From Actinomycetota bacterium (GTDB lineage: Bacteria; Actinomycetota; Acidimicrobiia; Acidimicrobiales; JAJPHE01), in the NCBI GenBank assembly GCA_027315345.1, contig DAHUYE010000016.1:1-64000 (forward strand): DNA of 64,000 bases. Reading direction: 5' to 3'. The translations under genes and the position numbers were made by a program. Position 1 is the first letter of the stretch; each line of letters opens with the position of its first letter. The notes under the pieces are model-generated. The model was given only the letters and a program-made list of their open reading frames with translations, had not been told where the DNA came from and searched no databases. Below are positions 54,788 through 63,339 of this stretch, piece by piece.

Positions 54788-57316
54788 CTAGCCCAGCCGC
54801 ACGTTGACCCGGCCGTGAATGGCGGCCGCCGAGGACCCGACCCGGACCTCGGCCGTCCCGCCCTCCTGGGCCCAGCCCACCTTTGCGTCCCAGTGGGCCA
54901 GCTCCCGGGCCGGCACGTCCAGGACGACCTCGGCACTCTGACCCGGGTCCAGCCAGACCTTCTCGAAAGCGGCCAGGGCCTGTTCGGGCCGCTCCAGCAT
55001 CGAGCCGGGGCGGGCGACATAGAGCTGGACCACCTCGGCTCCGGGCCGCCCGCCCGTGTTGGTGACCGACGCCGTGGCCCGAAGGCCCCCGTCACCGGTC
55101 GGCGCCGCCGTCACCGGGCCGTAGGCAAAGGTCGTGTAGGACAAGCCGTGACCAAACCAGAACCGTGGTTCCACCGAGTGCTTGAGGTAGTGGCGATAGC
55201 CCAGGTGGAGTCCTTCCGAGTACGGGGCCACCCCCGGCTCCAGTCCCGGGCTCTGTCCCGGCCAGAAGGCGTAGGCGGGGGTGTCCTCGATGCGGGCGGC
55301 CAGGGTGGTCGGCAGCCGGCCCGAGGCCTCGGTGGCCCCGGTCAGCACATCGGCCAGGGCCCGGCCCGCCTCCTGACCGGCGCACCACAGCTGCACCACG
55401 GCCGGGACCTCCTCCGCCCAGCCCATCTCCACCGGGCTGCCGGTGTTGACCACCACCACTGTCTTGGGGTTGGCCGCCGCCACCCGCCGGATCAGATCCT
55501 CCTGGACGGCGGGCAGCGGATAGAAGCTCCGGTCCCGGCCCTCGCTCTCGATGTCACCGTCCAGGCCGACCACCACCACAGCGGCGTCGGCGGAAGCGGC
55601 CAGAGCCGCGGCCGCCGCCGGGCGGGCCGGATCGGATGGCTCCTCGATACGGATGTCACAGCCGAGCAGGAAGGGCATCGGGGTGGGCGGGACGATCTCG
55701 ACCGTCACCGCCGTGTCCTGGCCCAGCTCCAGGGGGAGCGCGACCGGCTCCCGCTCGGCCTCATCCCCGCCTTCGTAGGCAACGGCTCCGTCGATCAGCA
55801 CCCGGATGCGACCGCCGCCCCGGATATGCAGATGGTGCAGGCCCGCCACCCGGGGCAGGTAGACCAGTTCGGCCGTGGCCGACCAGTCATCGGCGTCCAC
55901 GCCGGGCAGCGGGGGGCGCCCGCCCAACCACATGAGGTTCGAGCGCCTGACCACCCGGCGCTGGATGGCCTCGCCCGCCAGCGCCCGCCCGGCAAAGAAG
56001 GACAGCAGCAGACCTTCGGCGCCGGCGTCGGGCCGGCCGTCGGGCACCTTCATCCGGCTGCGCTCCAGGGCGGCGGCCACCGTGGCCGGCGGGCAGCCGG
56101 CGTCATGGACGACCTCCACCCCGGGCAGGGCCTCGGTCAGGCCCTTGAGCGGGCTGATGAGGTACGGGGGCCGGACCCGGGCACTGCCCCCGCCCATGGC
56201 GTGGACCTCGGCGGCGTTGGGCCCGATGACCGCCAACCGCTTCAGGCCACCCGCCGCCAGCGGCAAAAGTGGGGCTCCCTCCACGGGCTCGTTGCGCAGC
56301 AGCACGATCCCCTCCGCCGCCGCCCGCCGGGCCACCTCGGTCCGGGCCGGATCGTCATCGAAGCGTTCCTCGGCCCCGCCCGGCCCGGCGTCCGCTCGCG
56401 CGGCCCCATCCAGGACGCCGGCGCCTGCTCGTCCGGTCCCATCCAGGACGCCGGTACGATCGGCCAGCCGCAGCACCCGCTCCGCCGCCCGCCGGATGTC
56501 ATCGATCGACGCCGTGCCCTCCGCCACCGCCCGGGCCAGCTTCGGGCCCCGATGGGCGGACGGCCCCGGCATCTCGATATCCAGCCCGGCCGCCAGCGCC
56601 TCGGCGGTGGTGTGGGTTCCGCCCCAGTCGGAGATGACGGCGCCATCCCAGCCCCACTCGTCCCGCAGCAGCTCGGTCAGCAGCCACGGATGCTCCCCGC
56701 ACCAGGTGCCCCACAGCTTGTTGTAGGCCGACATCACCGACCACGAGCCCGCCTCCAACAGGGCGGCCTCGAAGGGTCGCAGATAGACCTCGCGCAACAC
56801 CCGCGGCTCCACCTCGCTCGACATGGTGAAGCGCTCGAACTCATAGTCGTTGGCCACCAGATGCTTGACGCAGCTGGCCACCCCCTCGCTCTGCACCCCC
56901 CGGATGTAGGCCACCGCCATCCGGGCGGTGAGGAACGGGTCCTCGCTGAAACACTCGAAGTTGCGCCCCCCGAGAGGGCCCCGGTGCAGGTTGACGGTGG
57001 GGGCCAGGTGGACCTGGGCGCCCTTGGAGTGGGCTTCCTGGCCCAGGGCCCGGCCCACCTCCTCCACCAGGGCCGGATTCCAGGTGGAGGCCAGAGCCGT
57101 GCCGGAAGGGAATAGGAGGGAAGGCGCCCCGCCGACGAAGTCCACCCCCCGGATCCCGTTGGGCCCGTCGGACATCTTGAGGGTTCCCAGCCCGATGGCG
57201 GGGATGGGCCGTATGGTCCAGGTGTCCTGTCCGGCCAGGAGGCCGATCTGCGCCTCGGTGTCGAGCTCCCCGGCCAAGCCGGCCAGGTGGTCGCCCGCCT
57301 CCGGTACTGCTGTCAA
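54788..57316 (-). CDS. GH3 beta-glucosidase with PA14 domain
   Basis: An 842-residue glycoside hydrolase family 3 enzyme without a signal peptide. The N-terminal barrel has GLGTLKMSDGPNGIRG, the KHLVANDYEFER stretch and nucleophile Asp in AVISDWGGTH. A PA14-like insert (LHHLHIRGGGRIRVLIDG) sits in the second half and a C-terminal Fn3-like domain ends it. An 11-residue repeat (GVLDGTGRAGA/GVLDGAARADA) comes from a perfect 17-bp direct repeat at 56405 and 56438. It likely cleaves beta-glucosides in the cytoplasm. It lies 12 bp after rsfS. Confidence 0.93.
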   Translation of the reverse strand: MTAVPEAGDHLAGLAGELDTEAQIGLLAGQDTWTIRPIPAIGLGTLKMSDGPNGIRGVDFVGGAPSLLFPSGTALASTWNPALVEEVGRALGQEAHSKGAQVHLAPTVNLHRGPLGGRNFECFSEDPFLTARMAVAYIRGVQSEGVASCVKHLVANDYEFERFTMSSEVEPRVLREVYLRPFEAALLEAGSWSVMSAYNKLWGTWCGEHPWLLTELLRDEWGWDGAVISDWGGTHTTAEALAAGLDIEMPGPSAHRGPKLARAVAEGTASIDDIRRAAERVLRLADRTGVLDGTGRAGAGVLDGAARADAGPGGAEERFDDDPARTEVARRAAAEGIVLLRNEPVEGAPLLPLAAGGLKRLAVIGPNAAEVHAMGGGSARVRPPYLISPLKGLTEALPGVEVVHDAGCPPATVAAALERSRMKVPDGRPDAGAEGLLLSFFAGRALAGEAIQRRVVRRSNLMWLGGRPPLPGVDADDWSATAELVYLPRVAGLHHLHIRGGGRIRVLIDGAVAYEGGDEAEREPVALPLELGQDTAVTVEIVPPTPMPFLLGCDIRIEEPSDPARPAAAAALAASADAAVVVVGLDGDIESEGRDRSFYPLPAVQEDLIRRVAAANPKTVVVVNTGSPVEMGWAEEVPAVVQLWCAGQEAGRALADVLTGATEASGRLPTTLAARIEDTPAYAFWPGQSPGLEPGVAPYSEGLHLGYRHYLKHSVEPRFWFGHGLSYTTFAYGPVTAAPTGDGGLRATASVTNTGGRPGAEVVQLYVARPGSMLERPEQALAAFEKVWLDPGQSAEVVLDVPARELAHWDAKVGWAQEGGTAEVRVGSSAAAIHGRVNVRLG

Positions 57317-57328
57317 AGCTCCCCCGTT

Positions 57329-57724
57329 TCAGGCCCGGGCGGCTTCGGACCGACCCGGTCCGTCATCCTCCCAGATCAGGCGGGGGGCGTCGGCCCACAG
57401 ACGCTCGAGGTCGTAGTAGCGCCTGGTCTCGTCCAGGAAGACGTGGACCACCACGTCCCCGTAGTCGAGGAGGATCCAATGGGCGTCGGAGAGGCCCTCC
57501 ACCCGCAGCGGAGCCCGGTCCATGGCCGTTCGGACCTGAGCTTCCACCTCCTCCGCGATCGTGCGCACCTGGCGGTCATTGCTCCCGCTGGTGATGACGA
57601 AGGCGTCGGTAATGGACAGGAGGGGCCCCACTTCGAGGACGATGGTGTCCTCGCCCTTCTTGTCAGAGGCGGCCCGGGCGGCCGTGGCGGCCAGGGTGGT
57701 GGATTCGGTTTGGGATCGAATCAT
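57329..57724 (-). CDS. rsfS: Ribosome silencing factor RsfS
   Basis: Binds L14 of the 50S subunit and blocks subunit joining in stationary phase. It is 131 residues from ATG 57724: AARAASDKKGEDTIVLEVG, SITDAFVITSGSNDRQV, HWILLDYGDVVVHVF and YYDLERLWADAPRL. Its 5' end overlaps the nadD 3' end by 62 bp in another frame. Order nadD-rsfS is usual in actinobacteria. Confidence 0.95.
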   Translation of the reverse strand: MIRSQTESTTLAATAARAASDKKGEDTIVLEVGPLLSITDAFVITSGSNDRQVRTIAEEVEAQVRTAMDRAPLRVEGLSDAHWILLDYGDVVVHVFLDETRRYYDLERLWADAPRLIWEDDGPGRSEAARA

Positions 57725-58307
57725 CTGTGGACTCAGAGTACAGACGCCGGGAGCGGATGAGGGTGACTACCGGGGCCGGGACCAGAAAATCCAGGGGACG
57801 GCCGTCGATGACCCGGGCCCGGAGATCGGTGCTGGAGATGTCCAGGGAGGGCACTTCGACCACTGCGGCCCGCCAGCCGGCAGGGAGACGGGGCCGGCTG
57901 CCGGGCCGCTTGACCACCGCCAGGGTGCAGCCGTCCCTGACCGCCTCCACCCGTTCCCAGGTGTCCAGGTCCCCGACCACGTCGGCCCCCACCACCAGGA
58001 ACAGCTCGGCGCCGGGATAGGCCTCCCGGAGCTCGGCCAGGGTGTCGGCGGTGTAGGAGGCGCCGCCCCGGTCCATCTCCATCCGGCTGGCCTCCAGACC
58101 GGGGATGCCCTCCACGGCCGCCTCCACCATGGCCAGCCGGTCCTCGGCCGGGCTCACCACCCGCCGGCCCGCCTTCTGCCAGGGCACGTTGGCCACCACC
58201 AGCAGCAGGCGGTCCAGGCTCAAGCTGTACCGCACGTTGACGGCCGCGGCCAGATGCCCGACATGCACGGGATCGAAGGTCCCCCCGAACACCCCGACCC
58301 GGGTCAC
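57663..58307 (-). CDS. nadD: Nicotinate-nucleotide adenylyltransferase
   Basis: Adenylates NaMN in NAD synthesis, 214 residues. The nucleotidyltransferase HxGH motif is in GGTFDPVHVGHLAAA and the ISSTDLRARV signature is near the C-terminus. About 20 residues after the usual end (beyond LIRSRRLYSES) are read from inside rsfS, an unusually long overlap. It lies 4 bp after the LLM gene. Confidence 0.95.
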   Translation of the reverse strand: MTRVGVFGGTFDPVHVGHLAAAVNVRYSLSLDRLLLVVANVPWQKAGRRVVSPAEDRLAMVEAAVEGIPGLEASRMEMDRGGASYTADTLAELREAYPGAELFLVVGADVVGDLDTWERVEAVRDGCTLAVVKRPGSRPRLPAGWRAAVVEVPSLDISSTDLRARVIDGRPLDFLVPAPVVTLIRSRRLYSESTDDSIPNRIHHPGRHGRPGRL

Positions 58308-58311
58308 CGCC

Positions 58312-59241
58312 TCACTGGCCGGCGAGCTTCTTCACCACCTCGGCGAAGGCCTCCATCTCCGGCTCGTGCACCACCCAGTAGGTGAAGCCCCATCGCTCGC
58401 GGCGGGACTCGATGGTCTCGCAGATCTGGTCCACCGTTCCGACCAGGGCGATAGGAATGGCCCCGGCGTCTTCCGGGCTCAACCCGAAGCCGGGGGCCAG
58501 GTTGGCCAGCACCTCATCCCGGTCGATCCCGACCTGGACGATGAAGGTCAGGCACTGCAGCTCCAGGTCATCGAAGCGCTCCCCGGCGCCTTCTTTGAGC
58601 CAGGCCAGCTTCTGGTCGAACTTGGCCGGGGCCACCTCCACCGCCATCTCGGCCCCGACCACCCCGGCGGCCAGGTTGGGGTTGATCCCGACTATGTCCG
58701 CCTCTCTCCCGGCTATCCCCAGAACCCTCGGGCTGCCGCCCCCGATCAGGAGCTTGGGCCGGGGCGCGGTGTGGGGCCGGGGCAGGCCCTGCGCGGCCCG
58801 CACGTTGTAGTGGGTGCCGGCCTGGGTGGCGCTGCCGTTTTCCCACATTCCCTTGAGGATCCCGAGGGCCTCCTCGAAACGCTCGACCCGGACGCCGGGC
58901 CGGTCATAGGGGATACCCGATTCCTCGTAGTCCGTCTTCATCCACCCCGCCCCCAGGCCGATCTCCAGCCGGCCCTCGGCCACCAGGTCAAGGGTGGCGA
59001 TCTCCTTGGCCAGCACCACCGGATGGCGGTAGTCGTTGTCCAGCACCAGGGTCCCCACGTTGAGGGTCGTGGTCGCCTCCGCCGCCGAGGTCAGGGCGAT
59101 GAGGGGGGCCCACTGATCACCGAAGTGATCGGGGATGAACAGGGTGGAATATCCGAGATCCTCGACCTTGCGGGACAACTCCCGCCAGGCCTTGGCCGTG
59201 GGCGCCCCGGACACCTGGACAGCAAATCGGAATGGCTTCAC
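58312..59241 (-). CDS. LLM-class F420-dependent oxidoreductase
   Basis: A 309-residue LLM protein from GTG 59241; a longer frame is possible but is not conserved in style. It shows DLGYSTLFIPDHFGDQWAP, TLVLDNDYRHPVVLAKEIA, GRLEIGLGAGW and LLIGGGSPRVLGIAGR. It resembles the TIGR03621 group of probable F420-dependent enzymes. It leads the minus-strand run nadD-rsfS-GH3-ldt-htrA and is divergent from the DAHP synthase gene. Confidence 0.88.
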   Translation of the reverse strand: MKPFRFAVQVSGAPTAKAWRELSRKVEDLGYSTLFIPDHFGDQWAPLIALTSAAEATTTLNVGTLVLDNDYRHPVVLAKEIATLDLVAEGRLEIGLGAGWMKTDYEESGIPYDRPGVRVERFEEALGILKGMWENGSATQAGTHYNVRAAQGLPRPHTAPRPKLLIGGGSPRVLGIAGREADIVGINPNLAAGVVGAEMAVEVAPAKFDQKLAWLKEGAGERFDDLELQCLTFIVQVGIDRDEVLANLAPGFGLSPEDAGAIPIALVGTVDQICETIESRRERWGFTYWVVHEPEMEAFAEVVKKLAGQ

Positions 59242-59299
59242 CCGCCGAGCGTAGGTGAAAGGCTTTGCCCGGGGCCTCCCGGTAGCGGAGACTAGGGGG

Positions 59300-60640
59300 G
59301 TGAGTGAGTGGAGCCCCCGGAGCTGGAAGGACCGCCCCGTCGAGCAGCAGCCCGACTGGCCCGACGCCGAGGCCCTCGAGCGCGTGGTCAAGTCCCTGGG
59401 GGCGCTGCCGCCCCTCGTCTTCGCCGGGGAGGCCCGCAAGCTCACCGCCAAGCTCGGGGAGGTGGCCGCCGGCCGGGCTTTTCTGCTCCAGGCCGGGGAC
59501 TGCGCCGAGTCTTTCAGCGACTACTCGGCCGACTCCATCCGGGACAAGCTCAAGGTCATCCTGCAGATGGCCGTGGTCCTCACCTACGGCTCGGGAGTGC
59601 CGGTGGTGAAGCTGGGCCGCATCGCCGGCCAGTTCGCCAAGCCCCGTTCCTCCCCCACCGAGACCGTTGACGGAGTGGAGCTCCCGTCCTTCCGGGGCCA
59701 CATCGTCAATGACGATGCCCCTATAGCCGCACTGCGCGTCCCCGACCCCGACCGGCTCATAGCCGCCTACCACCAGTCGGCTTCGACCCTCAACCTCTTG
59801 CGGGCCTTCACCACCGGGGGCTTTGCCGATCTGTCCCAGGTCCACGCCTGGAACCAGGAGTTCGTGACCACCAGCACCGCCGGCCGGCGCTACGAGGCCA
59901 TAGCCGCCGAGATCGACCGGGCCCTGCGCTTCATGCGGGCCTGTGGGATCGAACTGGAGGCGGAGGCCAGCCTGCACCAGGTCGACTTCTGGACCAGCCA
60001 CGAAGCCCTCATCCTCGGCTACGAGGAAGCCCTCACCCGGGAGGACTCCCTCACCAACGATTGGTACGACTGCTCGGCCCACATGCTCTGGATCGGCGAA
60101 CGGACCCGGGCCGTGGACGGCGCCCACGTCGAGTTCCTCCGGGGCGTGCACAACCCGGTGGGCGTGAAGCTGGGCCCGACCGCCACCGGGGCCGAGGCGG
60201 TCGCCCTGTGCGAGACCCTCAACCCCGATCGGGTCCCGGGCCGGATCACCCTCATCTCCCGCATGGGCGCCAAAACGGTGGAGACGGCCCTGCCGCCCCT
60301 CATCCAGGCCGTCAGCGACGCCGGCCATCCCGTCCTGTGGGTGTGCGATCCCATGCACGCCAACACCTTCACCAGTGAGAACGGCCGCAAGACCCGCCAT
60401 TTCGAGGACGTCCTGGGGGAAATCCGGGGTTTCTTCGCCGTGCACAAGGCGCTCGGAACCTGGCCCGGCGGCGTGCACGTGGAGTTGACCGGTGACGACG
60501 TGACCGAGTGCCTGGGCGGCGCCGAAGAAGTCTTCGAGGACGACCTCCCCCTGCGCTACACCACCACCTGTGATCCTCGCCTCAACGCCCGCCAGTCCAT
60601 CGACCTGGCCTTCCGCGTCGCTGAACTGCTCCGGGCCTGA
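59300..60640 (+). CDS. aroG: Class II (plant-type) DAHP synthase
   Basis: First enzyme of the shikimate pathway, joining PEP and erythrose 4-phosphate. It is 446 residues from GTG 59300. Class II motifs: LLQAGDCAESF, GRIAGQFAKPRSS, HNPVGVKLGPTA, ISRMGAKTVE and the metal-binding WVCDPMHANTF. The 5' extension in the same frame to 59255 is less likely. Its product supplies chorismate to trpE in this window. Confidence 0.96.
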   Translation: MSEWSPRSWKDRPVEQQPDWPDAEALERVVKSLGALPPLVFAGEARKLTAKLGEVAAGRAFLLQAGDCAESFSDYSADSIRDKLKVILQMAVVLTYGSGVPVVKLGRIAGQFAKPRSSPTETVDGVELPSFRGHIVNDDAPIAALRVPDPDRLIAAYHQSASTLNLLRAFTTGGFADLSQVHAWNQEFVTTSTAGRRYEAIAAEIDRALRFMRACGIELEAEASLHQVDFWTSHEALILGYEEALTREDSLTNDWYDCSAHMLWIGERTRAVDGAHVEFLRGVHNPVGVKLGPTATGAEAVALCETLNPDRVPGRITLISRMGAKTVETALPPLIQAVSDAGHPVLWVCDPMHANTFTSENGRKTRHFEDVLGEIRGFFAVHKALGTWPGGVHVELTGDDVTECLGGAEEVFEDDLPLRYTTTCDPRLNARQSIDLAFRVAELLRA

Positions 60641-60663
60641 CTGCTCGCCCCTAGGGTGACCGG

Positions 60664-61593
60664 ATGCTCCTGCGCATCTTCACCGAGCCCCAGCAGGGGG
60701 CCAGCTATGACCAGCTCGTCCGCGTCGCCCAGACCGCCGAACGCCTCGGCTTCGACGCCTTCTTCCGTTCCGATCACTTCCTCCTCATGGGCAACGGTGA
60801 GGGCCTGCCCGGCCCGACCGATGCCTGGCTGACCCTGGGCGGCATCGCCCGGGAGACCGAGCGCATCCGCCTGGGGACCCTGGTCACCTCCTGCACCTTC
60901 CGGCTCCCCGGCCTGCTGGCCATCCAGGTGGCCCAGGTCGACGCCATGAGCGACGGCCGGGTCGAACTCGGACTCGGCACCGGCTGGTACGACCAGGAAC
61001 ACACCGCCTACGGAGTCCCCTTTCCTCCTCTGGGCGAGCGCTTCGAACGCCTGGGCGAGCAGCTGGAGATCATCACCGGCCTGTGGCGCACGCCGCCGGG
61101 CGAGCGTTTCAGCTACTCCGGCACCCACTACCAGCTGGCCGACAGCCCGGCCCTGCCCAAACCGGTCCAGGCCGGCGGACCGCCCATCATCATCGGCGGC
61201 GGCGGGCCCAAGCGCACCCCCCGCCTGGCCGCCCGCTTCGCCTCCGAGTTCAACCTTCCCTTCGCCCCGCCCGACTTCTGCGCCTCCCAGTACGCCCGGG
61301 TGCGCCAGGCCTGTGAGGAGGCGGGGCGGGACCCGGGCGAGATCCGCTTCTCCGCCGCCGTGGTGGTCTGCGCCGGCTCGGATGAGGCCGAGGTCGCCCG
61401 CCGGGCGGCTCGGATCGGCCGGGACCCGGCCGAACTCCGCAAGAACGGCGCCGCCGGCACCCCCGCCGAGGTGATCGAGGCCCTGGGCCGCTGGAAGGAC
61501 GCCGGGGCCGAGGTCGGCTACCTCCAGGTCCTCGACGTCGATGACCTCGACCACCTGGAGCTCCTGGCCGCCGAGGTCATGCCCGCCGTCTGA
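60664..61593 (+). CDS. LLM-class F420-dependent oxidoreductase
   Basis: A 309-residue LLM protein of a TIGR03560-like type: LGFDAFFRSDHFLLM, LGTLVTSCTFRLPGLLA, DAMSDGRVELGLGTGW and IIIGGGGPKRTPRLAARFA. It follows the DAHP synthase gene by 23 bp and is probably cotranscribed. A link with the shikimate pathway is not known to me. The cofactor is inferred from family. Confidence 0.9.
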   Translation: MLLRIFTEPQQGASYDQLVRVAQTAERLGFDAFFRSDHFLLMGNGEGLPGPTDAWLTLGGIARETERIRLGTLVTSCTFRLPGLLAIQVAQVDAMSDGRVELGLGTGWYDQEHTAYGVPFPPLGERFERLGEQLEIITGLWRTPPGERFSYSGTHYQLADSPALPKPVQAGGPPIIIGGGGPKRTPRLAARFASEFNLPFAPPDFCASQYARVRQACEEAGRDPGEIRFSAAVVVCAGSDEAEVARRAARIGRDPAELRKNGAAGTPAEVIEALGRWKDAGAEVGYLQVLDVDDLDHLELLAAEVMPAV

Positions 61594-61667
61594 CTTCCCG
61601 GCCGCCCCGCACCGGGATCTGCCACCGGGGGTGGCCACTCACCACGGACGGCGGCGCAGAATGGGGC

Positions 61668-61779
61668 ATGCCACTTGGCGACACCACCCGACACTTTGAT
61701 GTTTGTCGACTGGTGGCGAACAAATATTCGTTCCGTAACCATTCTGAAATATAGAATCGACCGACGCTTCAAGTTGTAT
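61668..61779. repeat. 112-bp AT-rich element with terminal inverted repeats, copy 2
   Basis: The partner of 22202-22313, in the opposite orientation. Its ends are ATGCCACTTGGCG (61668-61680) and CTTCAAGTTGTAT (61767-61779). The core 61701-61750 matches 43 of 50 bases of the reverse complement of copy 1, including GTCGAC, TTCGTTCCGTAAC and TTCTGAAAT. Here it lies between two convergent 3' ends, where a promoter is not needed, favouring a mobile or structural element over a promoter. Confidence 0.75.
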
Positions 61780-61853
61780 GTGCCGCTCCTCGGCGGCCAG
61801 GGGCCCAACGCTTTAACCCCGGAGCCCGACCTCGATCCGCCCGGCGGTGACCC

Positions 61854-63332
61854 TCAGGCCAGGTGCTCGACGAAGCCTTCCAGCTGCTTGAGGTTCCGGC
61901 ACTCGAAGACCCCGTCGCAATGGGCGGCGTACTCCCCCACGATGGAGTCTCCCGTGTCCCAGTAGGACTTGGGCTCGGGGTTGAGCCAGAAGACGTGGCG
62001 GGCCTTCTTGCGCATCTCCTTGACTATCCAGGCCTGGGAGGCGTGGTAGTTGTTGCGGGCGTCTCCGAGCAGCAGGACGCTGGTCTTGGGGGTGATCTCC
62101 TTGCCCCAGCGCTCCCAGAACACCTCGAAGGCGTGGCCGTAATCGGAGTGACCGTCCACCCATATGACGTCGGCCTCGGTGTTGACCCGCTGGATGGCCT
62201 CGGTGATGTCCTCCACCCCTTCGAAGAAGCGGGTCACCTCATCGATGCCGTCCACGAAGACGAAGCTGCGCACCTTGGAGAACTGGCTGCTGATGGCATG
62301 CACCAGATGCAGGGTGAAACGGGCGAATGCGGCCACCGATCCGGAGATGTCGGCCACCACCATGATCTCCGGCTTGGAGGGCCGAGGGTAGCGGAACTTG
62401 GGTTCGGCCGGCACGCCTCCGTAGGAGAGTGAGTGCCGCACGGTGTTGCGGAAGTCGAGCGGGCCCTTGCGGCCATGGCGGCGTTTGCGGGCCAGGCGCA
62501 CGGCCAGCTTCCGGGTCAGGGGCGCCACCGCCTTGCGCAGCTGGACCAGTTCCTCCCGGGTGGCGTGCATGAAATCGACGTTCTCGGGCAGCGGCTTGCG
62601 CAGGGTCTTGGCCATGGCCTCCGCGCCGCGGTCGGCCACCAGCCGGCGGCGGATCTCCGCTTCCACCTCTTTGCGCAACTGATCGATGCGCAGTTCGTAC
62701 TCGTCCTTGAGGAGGCGCTCCTCCAGCGGGGTCAGACCGCCGTCAGCCTCCTCTTTGGCCGCCTCCATAAGGCGCTTCATGAGTCCCTCGAGATCGAGGT
62801 TGCGAAGCGTGCGGTAGAGGTAATAGGTGCCCCCCACCGGCCGGCCCGGTTCCATCCCCGCGTAACGGGTGACCGACTCGCGGGCCACGGCCCGGGTCAT
62901 GGCCTGGTCATCGCGCATCATGGCCTTGAAGAGGATCTCGGCCAGTTCCTCGGCGCTGAGGCCCTCCATGGCGCCCCCGCCCTTGCCTTCGCCCTGACGG
63001 CGGGCGTCGGCCATGGCTTCGGCGGCGGCAGCCTGGGCTTCTGCGCTGGCCTCCCCGTCCTCACCGTCCACGCTCCACTGCGGGCCCCGCAGGGAGAAGT
63101 AGACGTCGAAGACCGTCTCGAACGCCCGCCAGTGGGCGTTGCTCTTGACCAGGGTGGCGGCCAGGGCGTACTTGAAGGCCTCGCGGTCCTCCATGGGGAT
63201 GTGCTGGATTGCCTCCATGGCGTCCAGGTTCTCCGTCAGCGACACCGGCAGCCCGGCGCCCCGCAACTCGGAGATGAACCCGGTCAGGACGTCGAGCATC
63301 CCGCCCGGGACGGGCCCGCTCACCGCGACCAT
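61854..63332 (-). CDS. CoxE-type VWA-domain protein
   Basis: A 492-residue protein from ATG 63332. The N-terminal half is helical and Glu/Arg-rich; the C-terminal VWA-like domain has the metal-site start VVADISGSVAAFARF (D-x-S-x-S), VFVDGIDEVTRFF and LLLGDARNNYHAS. Such proteins are paired with MoxR ATPases and mature cofactor enzymes or act as chaperones. It is 7 bp after the MoxR-like gene. No carbon-monoxide dehydrogenase is in the window. Confidence 0.87.
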   Translation of the reverse strand: MVAVSGPVPGGMLDVLTGFISELRGAGLPVSLTENLDAMEAIQHIPMEDREAFKYALAATLVKSNAHWRAFETVFDVYFSLRGPQWSVDGEDGEASAEAQAAAAEAMADARRQGEGKGGGAMEGLSAEELAEILFKAMMRDDQAMTRAVARESVTRYAGMEPGRPVGGTYYLYRTLRNLDLEGLMKRLMEAAKEEADGGLTPLEERLLKDEYELRIDQLRKEVEAEIRRRLVADRGAEAMAKTLRKPLPENVDFMHATREELVQLRKAVAPLTRKLAVRLARKRRHGRKGPLDFRNTVRHSLSYGGVPAEPKFRYPRPSKPEIMVVADISGSVAAFARFTLHLVHAISSQFSKVRSFVFVDGIDEVTRFFEGVEDITEAIQRVNTEADVIWVDGHSDYGHAFEVFWERWGKEITPKTSVLLLGDARNNYHASQAWIVKEMRKKARHVFWLNPEPKSYWDTGDSIVGEYAAHCDGVFECRNLKQLEGFVEHLA

Positions 63333-63339
63333 GGCCGGC

